From Ascoidea asiatica (lineage: Eukaryota > Ascomycota > Saccharomycetes > Ascoideales > Ascoideaceae), in the NCBI GenBank assembly GCA_001600695.1, contig BCKQ01000014.1:359555-389616 (forward strand): 30,062 bases of DNA. The letters are read 5' to 3'. The notes beneath the pieces are model-generated. The model was not told where the DNA came from. It saw nothing but the letters and a program-made list of their open reading frames with translations, and made no database searches. Below are positions 9,942 to 20,500 of the stretch, in pieces. The first letter of the stretch is position 1. The number at the start of each line of letters is the position of its first letter. The position numbers were made by a program, and so were the translations under genes.

Positions 9942-10495
9942 GTATGGTAGAGAAAAAGGGAATGTGGGGGATACTCGGAATCAATTAAATTCCAGCGCTC
10001 TTCAATTAAATATTAACTCTTTAATGGAAGTATTGAAATTAAGTTTAAGTGGTTCCGAACTTAATATAGATGATAATATAACAGAATTAAATAATAATGA
10101 ATTCTTAACTCAAAAATTTATAATCGGCTTTTCACAAACAGCTTGGGAATTATGGAATTGACTAATCATACTCAAAAATCTCAGAATAAAGCTTTTCTTT
10201 TCATTCCACGCAAGGTGTATTAACTGTAGAAACTCCAGCAATTAAATGATCAAAAATAAACTAGAAGTTAAAAAATCTGATACAAATTGAAAAAATCAAT
10301 TGAACGAAAGAGCAATCAAAGACATGATACCCAGCGAACACTTTAATATTTAAACATCTAATTTGTTGAATATTATTGACTTAAGTTTATCATTCCTTAC
10401 TATTGTAGTTACAGATTCAAATCCAAATAAAATTGGTATCAATAATTGTGAATCATCTACGAATTAATATATTGTTTCACCATTTACATCTAAAT
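9942..10495 (+). pseudogene. gene remnant of unknown family
   Basis: A splice-acceptor-like TATTCTTGTAG ends at 9941. The open exon that follows (to 10161) encodes GNVGDTRNQLNSSALQLNIN and later TQKFIIGFSQTAWELW. Beyond its TGA, coding-like pieces continue in shifting phases to about 10495 (for example STQGVLTVETPAIK, KNQLNERAIKDMIPSEHF and TIVVTDSNPNKIGINNCES), interrupted by TAA and TGA. No domain is recognised. Decay with indels is the simplest reading. Confidence 0.35.
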
Positions 10496-10499
10496 ATCT

Positions 10500-11297
10500 T
10501 AAAATATTAATTAATTGCTGAATTCTGTATGAGAATCAGCTTCACTTTTTAAAGCCTTATTTTGTTTTTTTAAATCTTTTAATTGAAAATTACCAATTTT
10601 TTAAAATATAGTTAATAACTAAGAACAAAGTGAAAACCTGACCCCAAGAAAATCAAATTCTCGACGCACTAAAAACTAAACAAAAGGCATCATCAAGGAT
10701 CTAGGTAACCACCACGGCGTGAAATTAACACACTGTTTTCTAATGGGTGCTTGGATTTTACTGCAGAATTTTCAAAGTACGTGTCACTTAAAGTATTTTA
10801 AAAGCCAGAAATAGCAGTGAAGCTAGTATAAATTTTTAAAAAACTTGTGCAGGTAGTTACTTCATATAAAATTATCCGCGAATTTTAGTTACAAAAATTA
10901 TTCTGGATATATTTATTGATTACCATAAAAAGAGAATTTCCCTTTAAAGGACACGTAGAAAAAACGTGTTGCGAAAAACAAAAACCTTTAAAGAGAATTT
11001 AAAGGCCATATTTTGTATCGAATATTTAGTTTTTCATCCAGATATCTTTAAATTTATACTAACCTTTAAATATTGAGACACAAAAAAAAAATTTTAGTAC
11101 AAAGCGGCAAGAAAATTAATCCGACAGGAAAAATAGAAAGAAAAACAAACACTAAAACAAAAGCAAAAACAAGCACTGCAGATTAAATAAAAAACTAAAT
11201 AATGTTATCAATTTGTCTAGACACATCTGTGCTGGCTGTTCTTATTCTATTCCGAATTTGATCAAACTCGTAAAAGTTTTCTCAATAACTGAACTGA
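10500..11297. other. no complete gene; two short coding-like pieces
   Basis: On the plus strand about 45 codons near 10680-10800 read GIIKDLGNHHGVKLTHCFLM after a TAA, and about 30 codons near 11090-11185 read SGKKINPTGKIERKTNTKTK before a TAA. Both are too short to call. A-rich runs occupy the rest. Confidence 0.3.
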
Positions 11298-12295
11298 CTA
11301 TAGCCATATATAGCATTTTTGAATTTGGTTTTTAGCTTCAGAAATATACTCAGGTTCCAATTCATTAATAAAATTTGTTACGACATTCGCCATAACATCC
11401 GGTGAAACAATCATTTGTGTTTTGTCTGGGTTGTTAAGCATCGTGTTCGTTCGCCATAAAATAGTCGCCCATTTTCAGCCAATTATCTTCGACATTAAAT
11501 TACAGTGTTTGGATTTTCCACAATTTCCTTTACAGTTTCAATTTCATCAATGTGATCATAATCGTGTTTGTGCAATAAATAATTATAAAACCATTCACTA
11601 ATAGAAAATGAACCGAAAGCACTGAGATGATTAAAAATATTTTTAATATCTCCAATCATTTCATTGAGGGCTTTTAGAATTCCTGTTCGTTGGTCTTGTT
11701 TGACACTAGCCAAACCTGTAAGGCGATTGAACTCTTGAAAGAAATTTACACTGAAAAAGGCTATTTCTGGATTCAAAACTGAAAATGTTAAGCAAACAGT
11801 TAATATTTTGAATTAAATAGACGTAGTCTTGAACCGAGGGTTCAAACTTCTTTAAAACCAGTAAAGCTTATCATTAGACGTTTGAAATTGTCAGTTTCAA
11901 TGCTGAGCGGAATTTCTGCAATGATATGTTCAAATTGTTAAATATTATTTTGGTTTACAATAGAAGAAAGAATATAATTTTAATTTTTGATACCAATTTA
12001 TAATTAAGGTTCTAATATTAAAACAAAACACAAGGAATATTTACCTGATCTAGCTAACAAACCTTGGAATATTTTCTTGTTTTTTTATCTTTAAAAGAAG
12101 AAATTGCTGTAGCACATAACAATAATTGATTTAATTGACCCGTTACAGATCCAAGGAGAGCGTTAAAGTTCTCATGAAGCTTTGAAGCTAAATCTTCTTA
12201 TATGGGTAAACTAGTTTGAGACCTATATCTGTTTTTTAAATTTTTCTCATAATCCTCAATGAAAAATTTTCTCTTTGTATTGAATTCTCATTCAT
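11298..12295 (-). pseudogene. spliced gene remnant starting inside the inverted repeat
   Basis: ATG at 12295 begins MNENSIQRENF. After a one-base phase change the frame reads EDYEKNLKNRYRSQTSLP, a TAA, then EDLASKLHENFNALLGSVTG and FKDKK, to a donor CAG|GTAAAT at 12044. An acceptor ATTGCAG at 11916 gives an intron of 129 nt. The next exon has IPLSIETDNFKRLMISF and, after another phase change, FEPSVQDYVYLIQNIN. A clear TTAACATTTTCAG acceptor at 11779 precedes the intact 93-codon block (11495-11776: NPEIAFFSVNFFQEFNRL, later SEWFYNYLLHKHDYDHI). Coding sense continues past that TAA to about 11298 (PDVMANVVTNFINELEPEYI). The product looks helical and soluble; no family is recognised. Its start codon lies within the left copy of the large inverted repeat, so its promoter is probably repeat-derived. 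Confidence 0.5.
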
Positions 12296-13310
12296 TTTAC
12301 AAATTTACAATTTCGAATTTTATAATATTTTACATACTATGTATCAATCATGTAACTCGCACTAATCGATGATCTAAAAAAAAAGTAAATAAAGTAAATA
12401 AAAAAAAAAGAGGAAATCGATACATTTTATGGTAATTCTGGATTCCTACGGGCCCGGAGAGCTATCGAGAATTGTCGCGAAATCCGAAACCTCCGAGAAT
12501 TCGGGCTTAGAATCACGCCGGGAATCAAGTTTACCTTGTAAAAAGGGTTGGAAGCTTCATTAGCAATTAATTGAAATTCACATTTCAGTTTAACATAGCA
12601 CAACCATCCAGCTGCTATCCACTCGGCTAGACAACCAAACTGAAAAGCCGGGAATAATATTTAATCGCGACGCACGGCACAATCCCGGACTCGGAATACA
12701 TTCTCCGGGGACTAGATCCATTTGTCTCCTGTTTACTCCGAGGCAATTAAGTACCCCCTGTGCGGCTTATACCTTGTCTCATATAAAAGTAGCCTTATCC
12801 AATTGAACCATCAAGAAGGCGTCGCTACTTGGTTCCGATTGGCATTTGGGATTTAAGTTCTATCCGTATAAACGCTAAATACTCTTTATTAATCTTGTAC
12901 CAAGTGGCTAAGCTTCAATATACTTTTAAAGGTTCTACGATTGTGGCTGGCAACAATGTCAAGGTCTTTTCTATATTGAACGCTATACCGGACGTATGCA
13001 CCCACGATCTATGCCACGTGACTGGAATATGTCCTGATATCCGAATATTTGTGATCCAATACACAGACTCATGCAAGGTCATGGCTTTTGAAGTATTCTC
13101 CGTGCAACTTAATGGAATAATATGCAACTATCTGTGTATTTATTCCTAATTATGCATCTCTATGCATAATTGTACATAACGTATACATATTTTGGTATAA
13201 TACATGACTCTATTACGTCTACTATAGAAAGATGTCGTTGAGAGCTACACCGCCTATGGTGTTAAAGTACCAATATATGCCCCACCAGAAATAGATTTTT
13301 ATTATTTCCA
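12275..13310. repeat. left copy of a ~1 kb inverted repeat
   Basis: This segment aligns end to end with the reverse complement of 28100-29166. The best block, 12520-12550, is identical to the complement of 28892-28922 over 31 bases. Other matching landmarks are AGAGGAAATCGAT, TCCTACG..CCTG, GTAGACAACC, TGTTTACTCCGAG, AAAGGTT, TAATTATGCA and CTATGGTGTTAA, all in the same order. By eye, matching stretches are roughly three-quarters identical with small gaps. The match weakens outward of 12275 and inward of about 13310. It is less AT-rich than its surroundings. The two open frames inside it (plus 12829-13149 and minus 12915-13127) are not conserved in the other copy and are probably not genes. 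Confidence 0.85.
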
Positions 13311-13419
13311 ACAGTATGCAGTATTATTAAGATTGAGTACCTACTCAAAATTTCATAACTTTTTGCAAAAATAGCTAACCTTATTCAATAAAAAAAGGGT
13401 CCATGCCAAATCCTATGTA

Positions 13420-14790
13420 TTGAAAACTTTGAAGATATTGAAGTATTACTCAATAATTATAAAAATTCAGAAGCATTCAATGCTAGACGAATCCGATAGT
13501 TTTTGCATTGGTATATTTAATTTTCACACTCAAATAAGTAAAACAAACACTACGAATGACGCCCTTTATAGGCCCATCAAGTCGGACAATAAGAAAAGGC
13601 GGATTGCAAAGCCAATCGCGTGAACTTAGAGTCCTGGTTTAATTCAAATAATACAAGTAGATTAACCTTTAAAACTGCATACCGTGTTAGAAAAACTAAA
13701 AAATTGCGTGCCGTTAATTGCCCTGAAGAGGTCAAACTATTTGTCTTTGACTGAAATGTTGTAGTTGTCCAAGCTGCTAGGCATAACCACACTTTATCTG
13801 CGAGTGACAGTTATAAACAGTTAGCTCATATTGGGGATATTGTTCCTAGGCAATTTGCCCACACTTACTCAGAGGTTGCCAATGGACAAGCCTTACCAAA
13901 TATTGCTGGCAGCCTGTATGCTAGCATGGGATTTCCGTAGATGCTAACCACACCGTGCGCAATACTACCAATACTGTGCACCATCCAATGTTCTTGAACC
14001 AGTGGCGTTAAATGTTTCTGAAGATGCTCAAAATTCATGCGCTCTACTACAGGAACGATAAGCTAAGGCGTAGTAGAAAAATGTATGCTTTTTTGGGTTA
14101 CCTTACTTTGTTGGTGCCTCAGTTGAAGCACCACTATGGTTCATGGAGTGAAGCCATGGTACTAACATTCACAAATATATTTTAGTTACACTGGCTTTCA
14201 TATGAGCATTTCTACTGCGCATATTGTTATGAAAACCGAAAGTCCTGCCATTGCAGTTACTACGAGCCGCTATAGGGCTCCCTTGCTGCCGAGCTATATA
14301 ATTGTGGATAACTGTGCACCCGAAATGCTAGGAACCGGAAACCTTAATAATACAATTGCAACTTTTGTTTGCCAATGGCACGTGTTTCAGTACTGGCAAA
14401 GGAAAAAATTACCGTATGCGGTAGGTACCATTTATATTAACTTAAGAAGTGCTATGTACGCTCAAACATTGAATGAAGCTTATGCCTATATTGATGTAGC
14501 TTCTTTCGTTGGCACATCGATTGGATGAGGAGCTATAGTTAACTATACTCAAAGGCAAAGAACTGAAATTGGGCTTTCGTACACGCCAAACAGCAGGTTC
14601 AGTCCAACGATACTGCAATCCACTTCCACACAAATATGAGAAGGTTTACACTCAAAGATTAAAAGTACCAGAGGTGCAGCCATGAAGAACACCAATTTGG
14701 TTGTTACTATCGTAAGTAAAATAAAACTCTTGTACCAAATAATTTTTCGGAAGCAGCTTCGCGCTGCCAATGCCGAACAGTACAAACAAC
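13420..14790 (+). pseudogene. decayed Mutator-like (MULE) transposase
   Basis: The first part (13635-13940) resembles the zinc-binding DNA-recognition domain of MULE/FAR1/FLYWCH-type transposases: a Trp at 13635, TFKTAYRV, a Cys at 13719, then VVVQAARHNHTLS with HNH at 13782-13790. The second (14202-14528) resembles the DDE core: YIIVDNCAPEMLG, then the C-x2-H element in FVCQWHVFQYWQRKKLP near 14370, as in MULE transposases where Asp-x-x-x-x-Glu is followed by Cys-x-x-His. A further piece to 14780 may be the C-terminal region. Internal stops are TGA at 13752, 14526 and further on, TAG at 13938 and others, and the phase changes around 13.95-14.2 kb, so it is inactive. It lies just inside the left inverted repeat, where a MULE transposase would sit relative to long terminal inverted repeats. 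The family call rests on eye-recognised motifs only. Confidence 0.5.
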
Positions 14791-14799
14791 TTTAGGCAA

Positions 14800-15329
14800 T
14801 TGCGGAGCTTCCCGATATCTCCCTTTTTCTGTTTGTTTTCCAAAAGTTTAATCGGATCTGAAGTACTGAAGCCTTAGGCGAACATTCATGCAATTCCGGA
14901 ATATCAGTTTGTTGCTAGTGCAACAGGTGGTTGGTGTTGGGCCCGGTTTTTTAAGAATTTTCGTTAACCATGCACACACATATTTTATGCAAAGTCTCTT
15001 GTTGCAAATTTTGCTATCAATTTTGTTGGGTTTTTTGAATTATTGGATCGCCGTGGGATGAACCCGTATAGCCTGATAAATAGATACGACAGCAGCGTGT
15101 ATTTGCAACCAATGAGCTATCGCGTTAGGATACGGTTACGCTTGATTTCCGCGCAACATTAGAAGGTTTTTGCCAAACTTTCGAAAATTCGGTAAGCCGC
15201 CAACAATGAACTGTAGTTTAGCTTTGCTGCAGTAAATCCAGGAAGTAAAGCAAAGACACGATAATTTATAATGGCTATATATTGTTTATGTTTCGCACCT
15301 TTTTTTTCGTCAAATTTTACTTTATATAT
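14800..15329. other. no gene recognised
   Basis: Overlapping short minus-strand frames at 14442-14843 and 15159-15560 are shadows or chance. A run of coding-like plus-strand codons fades out after about 14900. Nothing else is supported. Confidence 0.4.
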
Positions 15330-15515
15330 ATGCTCCAAAATAATAGTGTGCCAAAAATAAATTCTATTCCAAGGATTATCAATATAGGAATAAAAAGATT
15401 TGTAAAGGCTCATCCCAATTCTATTAAAATATTTGAAGAAATAAATCTTAAATATAGAGCATTGCCTAATATTACATTTGATATAAATCAATTGTACAAG
15501 AATAAAAATCAATAA
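15330..15515 (+). CDS. hypothetical 61-residue protein
   Basis: An ATG at 15330 opens MLQNNSVPKINSIPRIINIG, continuing through a basic helical-looking stretch (KRFVKAHPNSIKIFEEINL) to a TAA at 15515. The frame is also open upstream to 15282, but that part is Phe-rich low complexity. The composition is protein-like and the frame is uninterrupted, unlike most neighbours. No family is recognised. It lies between the transposase remnant and a long gene-poor stretch. Confidence 0.35.
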   Translation: MLQNNSVPKINSIPRIINIGIKRFVKAHPNSIKIFEEINLKYRALPNITFDINQLYKNKNQ

Positions 15516-15559
15516 TATAAAAAAAGGAGATTCCTTATGTATGCTCGACCATACTTCCA

Positions 15560-17580
15560 CTGAGTAGTTAAGAGCAAATGGCCTCCAAATATTTAGTATG
15601 TAAAATCAAAGAAAAAATTGCCGTTCTGAAAAACCAAAAAGTAACGCCATTTCTGTCGACGGTCATTTTTGGTCCATCCGAGAGGCCGTCATTTGGCGTT
15701 TCCGTGCTTTTCAGATATACGGGGGACCGTCAATCGCTGTTTGCGTACAATTTTTGACATTATATAAGAAGGGCAAATGGCCTTGTTAGGTTTTCCGGTT
15801 GTGACATTTAGCGTCACCTTTGTTTTTAATCCTGCATTTAATATAATACGAATTTGGAATGGTTAGTCATTTGATACCGGTAGTTGGACCCTTCGTCGGG
15901 GAATTGAATGATGAGTGCAGTTTCGGCAAATACCATCTCCCCATAGAAAACTATACAGCCTCTTGTCCCATAGATATTTGACCAATCTAGCATGGTTGGA
16001 CATGATTCAGGTGGTTCATTTGCGGAAAGTCTGATGTATATTAAGACAATTCTTATTTACAATGCAATTTTTATCCGTATAAATATATATAATCCCCGTA
16101 GATTTTGAGGCCCTTGCCCTATTTCCCCAAGCCAACCAAGGCGCACAGATAAATGTTGGTAGACAGTACCCAACTTTATACCAATATGAGAACGATCTGT
16201 AATATCATATTTTTCGTTGAAGCAATAATGTACTAAATGCTTGTTGTTAAAAATGAAGAGTTCATATTGAAGTATCTATTTAGAGTAATGAAAAGATTAT
16301 ATATTTATTAAATAAGATTATTAACTACGTAGTAACTACAACGTTTTTGTAAACAGTAAATAAATGGGGTTGAGTTTAATTTAATACTAGGCCTTGTCAT
16401 TACCGCAATAGCATACCTTTTTTGTTCCGTGTGATTCTACATTATTTGCCTTTGCCAAAACACTTCCCTAACATTTTGAAGGAGCACTATTCCGTATTAG
16501 TCTCTTACTTATTTCCTATTGCCGAATATGATTTTATAATATTGATCTAAAATCGTTTTCATATAACTAGCAGATGGATTTTATTTTGGGCCAAGAGAGC
16601 AGTTCAACCACAATTTTAGAATCTTTTGTGGTGGATCTAAATATCCTAAGAGTTTCGTAGTAACACTTTTACTAGGTTTTTTGGGTATTGTTTTCAAAAG
16701 AATTGTGGAACTGCAAAGTCAGAAGAAAATCTAAACATGTTAAAAAAAGACTACAGCATTTAACCTCTAATATATTCTCAAATAACTACATTAATCAGCA
16801 AACAAAATCCTTTGGCAACTGCTTGTCAAACATGTTTACAAAACCGCGCTGAATCGTTTTTCAGTAATGAATTTTATTATTAATTCCCGGAAATATTTTT
16901 TAGCAAGATACTTAGTATCTGAACAGCTTTATATTTCACAAAAACCTGTCTTAACCGCAACCTGAAAACAATTTTTTTTGCGGTTATCATAAGTGGCTTA
17001 ACTATGTAAAACCTTTCTTGACTGGCCAAATTTTAATCTTTCATGTCAAAAATCCGGTAACAACTGTTTCCGTTTTGGGGCCGCAGTTTTTTGGGTCGTC
17101 CCGATGTTACTAAGGTTCCGGTCCATTTATTTGCCGGTTAGTCTCAATGTACGTCACGTGGCTTGGATATGTGTTTTTGTGTAAAAGGTGAGTTTTAACA
17201 GATTGCTATTTACATTAGTAGGTGCCTCTCTGATAATTCCTTTCTCTTGATTCACAGCCTCAGATTTTATTTTTCTACTGAAGTAGCAGAAACTATTGCT
17301 ATTCCGTGTGTGGTAAGCAGTTCATTACACGGTTTTTGGAAGCGGATGTCTGCTATATTTCGCTTTGTTTACATCGTATTACTTTCTATGTCTATTGATT
17401 CTTTCCGAACCTTAGTTAGTAATCCGTTATTCTCGTTGATTTCTTTAACTAAAATGCTGGAATTCTGTCAAGATTATTTCCCGCCTTCATTATCTAATTT
17501 AGTTTAGTTATTTCAATGAATAATTTTAATCTTTACTTCAAACCGACCGGTAACTAGCTTGTCGATTAGGTCAAAAAAAA
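15560..17580. other. gene-poor stretch with short repeat and weak exon candidates
   Basis: The first 250 bases are less AT-rich and repeat the string GCAAATGGCCT at about 15574 and 15774. No frame looks convincingly coding; a 28-codon piece near 16574 (MDFILGQESSSTTILESFVV) and an 86-codon frame at 17247-17507 after a CACAG acceptor-like site are the only candidates, both weak. One copy of the hairpin repeat lies at 16941-17050. Confidence 0.4.
16941..17050 (+). repeat. hairpin repeat, copy 1
   Basis: AACCTGTCTTAACCGCAA, then 17 bases, then TTGCGGTTA: the 9-base arms at 16952-16960 and 16978-16986 are perfect complements. A region reading GGCTTAACTATGTAAAACC follows, resembling the sequence in the same position of copy 2. 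Confidence 0.65.
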
Positions 17581-20500
17581 CTGATTAATTCTCGAACAGC
17601 AAATGTTTTGAAGAATGTTATATCTCTTTAAAAAGTAAAAAAGAAACGCCAAATATATGCACTTCTAGAGAAGGCTGCCAAAGTTTAGAATGGGTTGTAG
17701 TTATTCTATCAAACATTAGCACCTTTACAATTGCTTAAAGAGCCCATTGAAGGGGTTAACTAGGATAATAACTCAATTTTTTTGTGTTCTCATTGTCATT
17801 ATGTCCACCGCTCAAAAGCAAAAGTCTTCAGTCCTATTTCCAATAGTTATGAGACTAAAAACTCTTCACCAGTACAAGCGGGTTCGTACTCGCTCAGGGT
17901 AAATGGCTGCAAAAAAATTGTTTCTTGTTTTTAAGGAAGAAGACTCTAGAAACACATCGTTAAATGATGCCTCATGTTTTTCGGAACGGTAGCTTTAGAC
18001 TACAGATTAAATGATACTCATTTGCATCCATGTGGCTACTCTCTTTTGAGGTCTTTTAGAAAAAGTGGAGAAGCTAATGATGTTAATGAGATTAATTATG
18101 ACTACACTAACCTAAAACTTAACATGAATAAGATTTTCGGCATGGTACTTGTCCAACTGTTTGGTTATCCGAAAATATTCTCAAAAGCACCGAAGGATTG
18201 TTACATTTGTGCTTCCAGTGCTGAAAGTCATTCTATTTATGCTGGGTATGCTACGAAATTTATAGTTTCTCCTTGTTTGGCTTGCAAAATGACAGCAAAT
18301 ACCTCAATTAATACAAAAAACCTAAGGCAAATTATTTTTCAAAGATATAACGTGCCCATTGCAGCTCTCCATAATGCAATTTCTGGTTTAATTTAAAGGT
18401 TCTTTACTACTCCCTATTCCCTTTCAAATTCCAATGCTTTAACCGCCTCTTTTGCAAGCTCGTGGGAAAGCAAACTCAACCAAACCTCCAACTCCTCAGC
18501 AAGATCCCATTATTTTGACGCTATCACTTTTCTTGTTAAGCTTTGCTTTTGTCATAAATTTTTACTTAACAATTTAGACCCACAAGGCCTTCCTTGAGTA
18601 CAAAATTAGATTTGGACCATCGTATTTTGACCACAAAAACATTATTTAATCAATTATTTAGATTGAAAAACAACAATTTTAAGATATCAAACTGTGTTAC
18701 CAAAGTTTCGTGGGATATTTTAGACCAATATGGTAAGAAAGTATCCATTAGTAGCCATGTAATAACAATGGATTAAGTTAAAAGCATTCCTGAGTTTTAT
18801 CGAAAAAATATAAGCAGAGAATTAGAAGTATTTCATTAGACTTGGGCGTTAATATCAAATCTGTTCATTATTGTTGTAACTTATGGCAGCCCTCTATAAT
18901 TCGTAATAGTTCCGATGCCAATGCGGTTACAAATATTTTTTCACAAAAGGTAGTTCTCGATAGATTTTTAGAATCTGAAACATATATGACATTACAGATG
19001 AAACACAGATTGGAAATCCCAAACTTGATTAGAAACCTGCAACGGTCGTTATTCAGAATTTCATCTCCATTACTGGGAATGTTGAAGTTTGGAGTGTGTC
19101 CGCCTTACAGAATGTCAGAATTATCTACAATTAAATTGACGAATTTGAACTCTGGAGATGGACCTAGGAATATTTTTGTCCGTGGCGACCAGAAGATTCA
19201 GTTGAATATTAAGTATACAAAAAATACAAGCAGCAACCAATCTGTATTAGAATGTTAGTAAGTTCTTGCCAGTCTCATTATCCAAATTTTTTTTGCCATT
19301 TTCTTTTTCAGGTAATTCCGTTACTGAACATTTTGCAGGATACACTGGAAAGCTTTCATTTGGTTAATATTTTTTAAACACATCCACTTCTGCCACTGGT
19401 TTACCCAATAGCGAGGTTATCTCAAAGATTGCTTCTTTATTGCCGAGGCAGCGCCTATAGGGGTGTCAGACATACAGATAATTGAAAATATGGCTGTGGA
19501 AGGTAGAGTTCGAAATGATAACACACATGATGCTGTTCAATTACAACCGCAGCTCCATGAATCGACTGATGGCGAAGCATCCTCAGCTGATGATATTGTG
19601 TTAATTATTTCCACCACGGCTCGTTACTTATCGACATGTCTAATGTAGCACCTCCTGAAACAGGCTCGGAAAAAGCACCATATTTATCTAATGAATTAGA
19701 AGCATGTTCTCAACATGCTAAGATATATCTTTTCTGTAATGTACATGGTCAAATACCTTCAAAAAAGTTGTCCCATGGCTTACACAATATATATAAAACG
19801 TCATTAAGAAAGCCTCTCACTCCCAGAATATGTCGTCAAGCACTCTGCCTTTTTTCGAGACTTCTTTTGTCTTCCTTAATAAAATCAGATATACTTTCTA
19901 TGCAACTTGCCCTAGCGGCGGCATATCATAATTCAAACGCAGCTGATTTTAACTACTCTATGTCATCTGCAGCTGAGAGAGATAGTGGGTTCTCCAACAA
20001 TCACTTGTATCAACATTTGAGCAATAGTTGGCACAAAATCTTGAACTTAAACTCCAACGCTGTTAAGGCGAAAATTTCTTAATCCACTATGCGCGCCATA
20101 GCTAGATTAGATATTAATCAGGCTACGGCATCCATTTACGGTTCTAAATTTCCCACTCCGATGTTTTTCCTGAAATCTCAATTACTCAAAGCTGCTTGAC
20201 AAATTTGTCATTCGTTACTGTGATGTCCACGGGGGTTGGAAAATATATGATATACATCAATCCACTATTATTAGAAAAATAATTGAATGAGTTTTGTAAA
20301 ATAATTTTGTTGTTCCATTCTATGTTTTTCTCAGTGTTACATTACTAAGCCTTCAAAAAGTAGGGATTAAATAGCTGTCGTGTAATAAGAATAACACTGA
20401 AAACGATCTACTGCGTTGCGACAGGATAGTTGTCTCTGTGGAAGCTCTTTATCTTACCCAGTTTTAAAACTTATTTTTCTCACTTAAAGAGGCCTTCTCT

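Noticed and set aside
12829-13149. 106-codon plus-strand open frame (and a 70-codon minus frame at 12915-13127)
   Set aside because: Both lie inside the inverted repeat, and the aligned sequence in the other copy does not appear to keep either frame open.
14442-14843. three overlapping minus-strand frames of 63-78 codons
   Set aside because: They lie opposite the transposase remnant and are its shadows.
15159-15560. 133-codon minus-strand frame
   Set aside because: It lies antisense to the better 61-codon plus-strand frame, with a composition typical of the reverse of AT-rich coding DNA.
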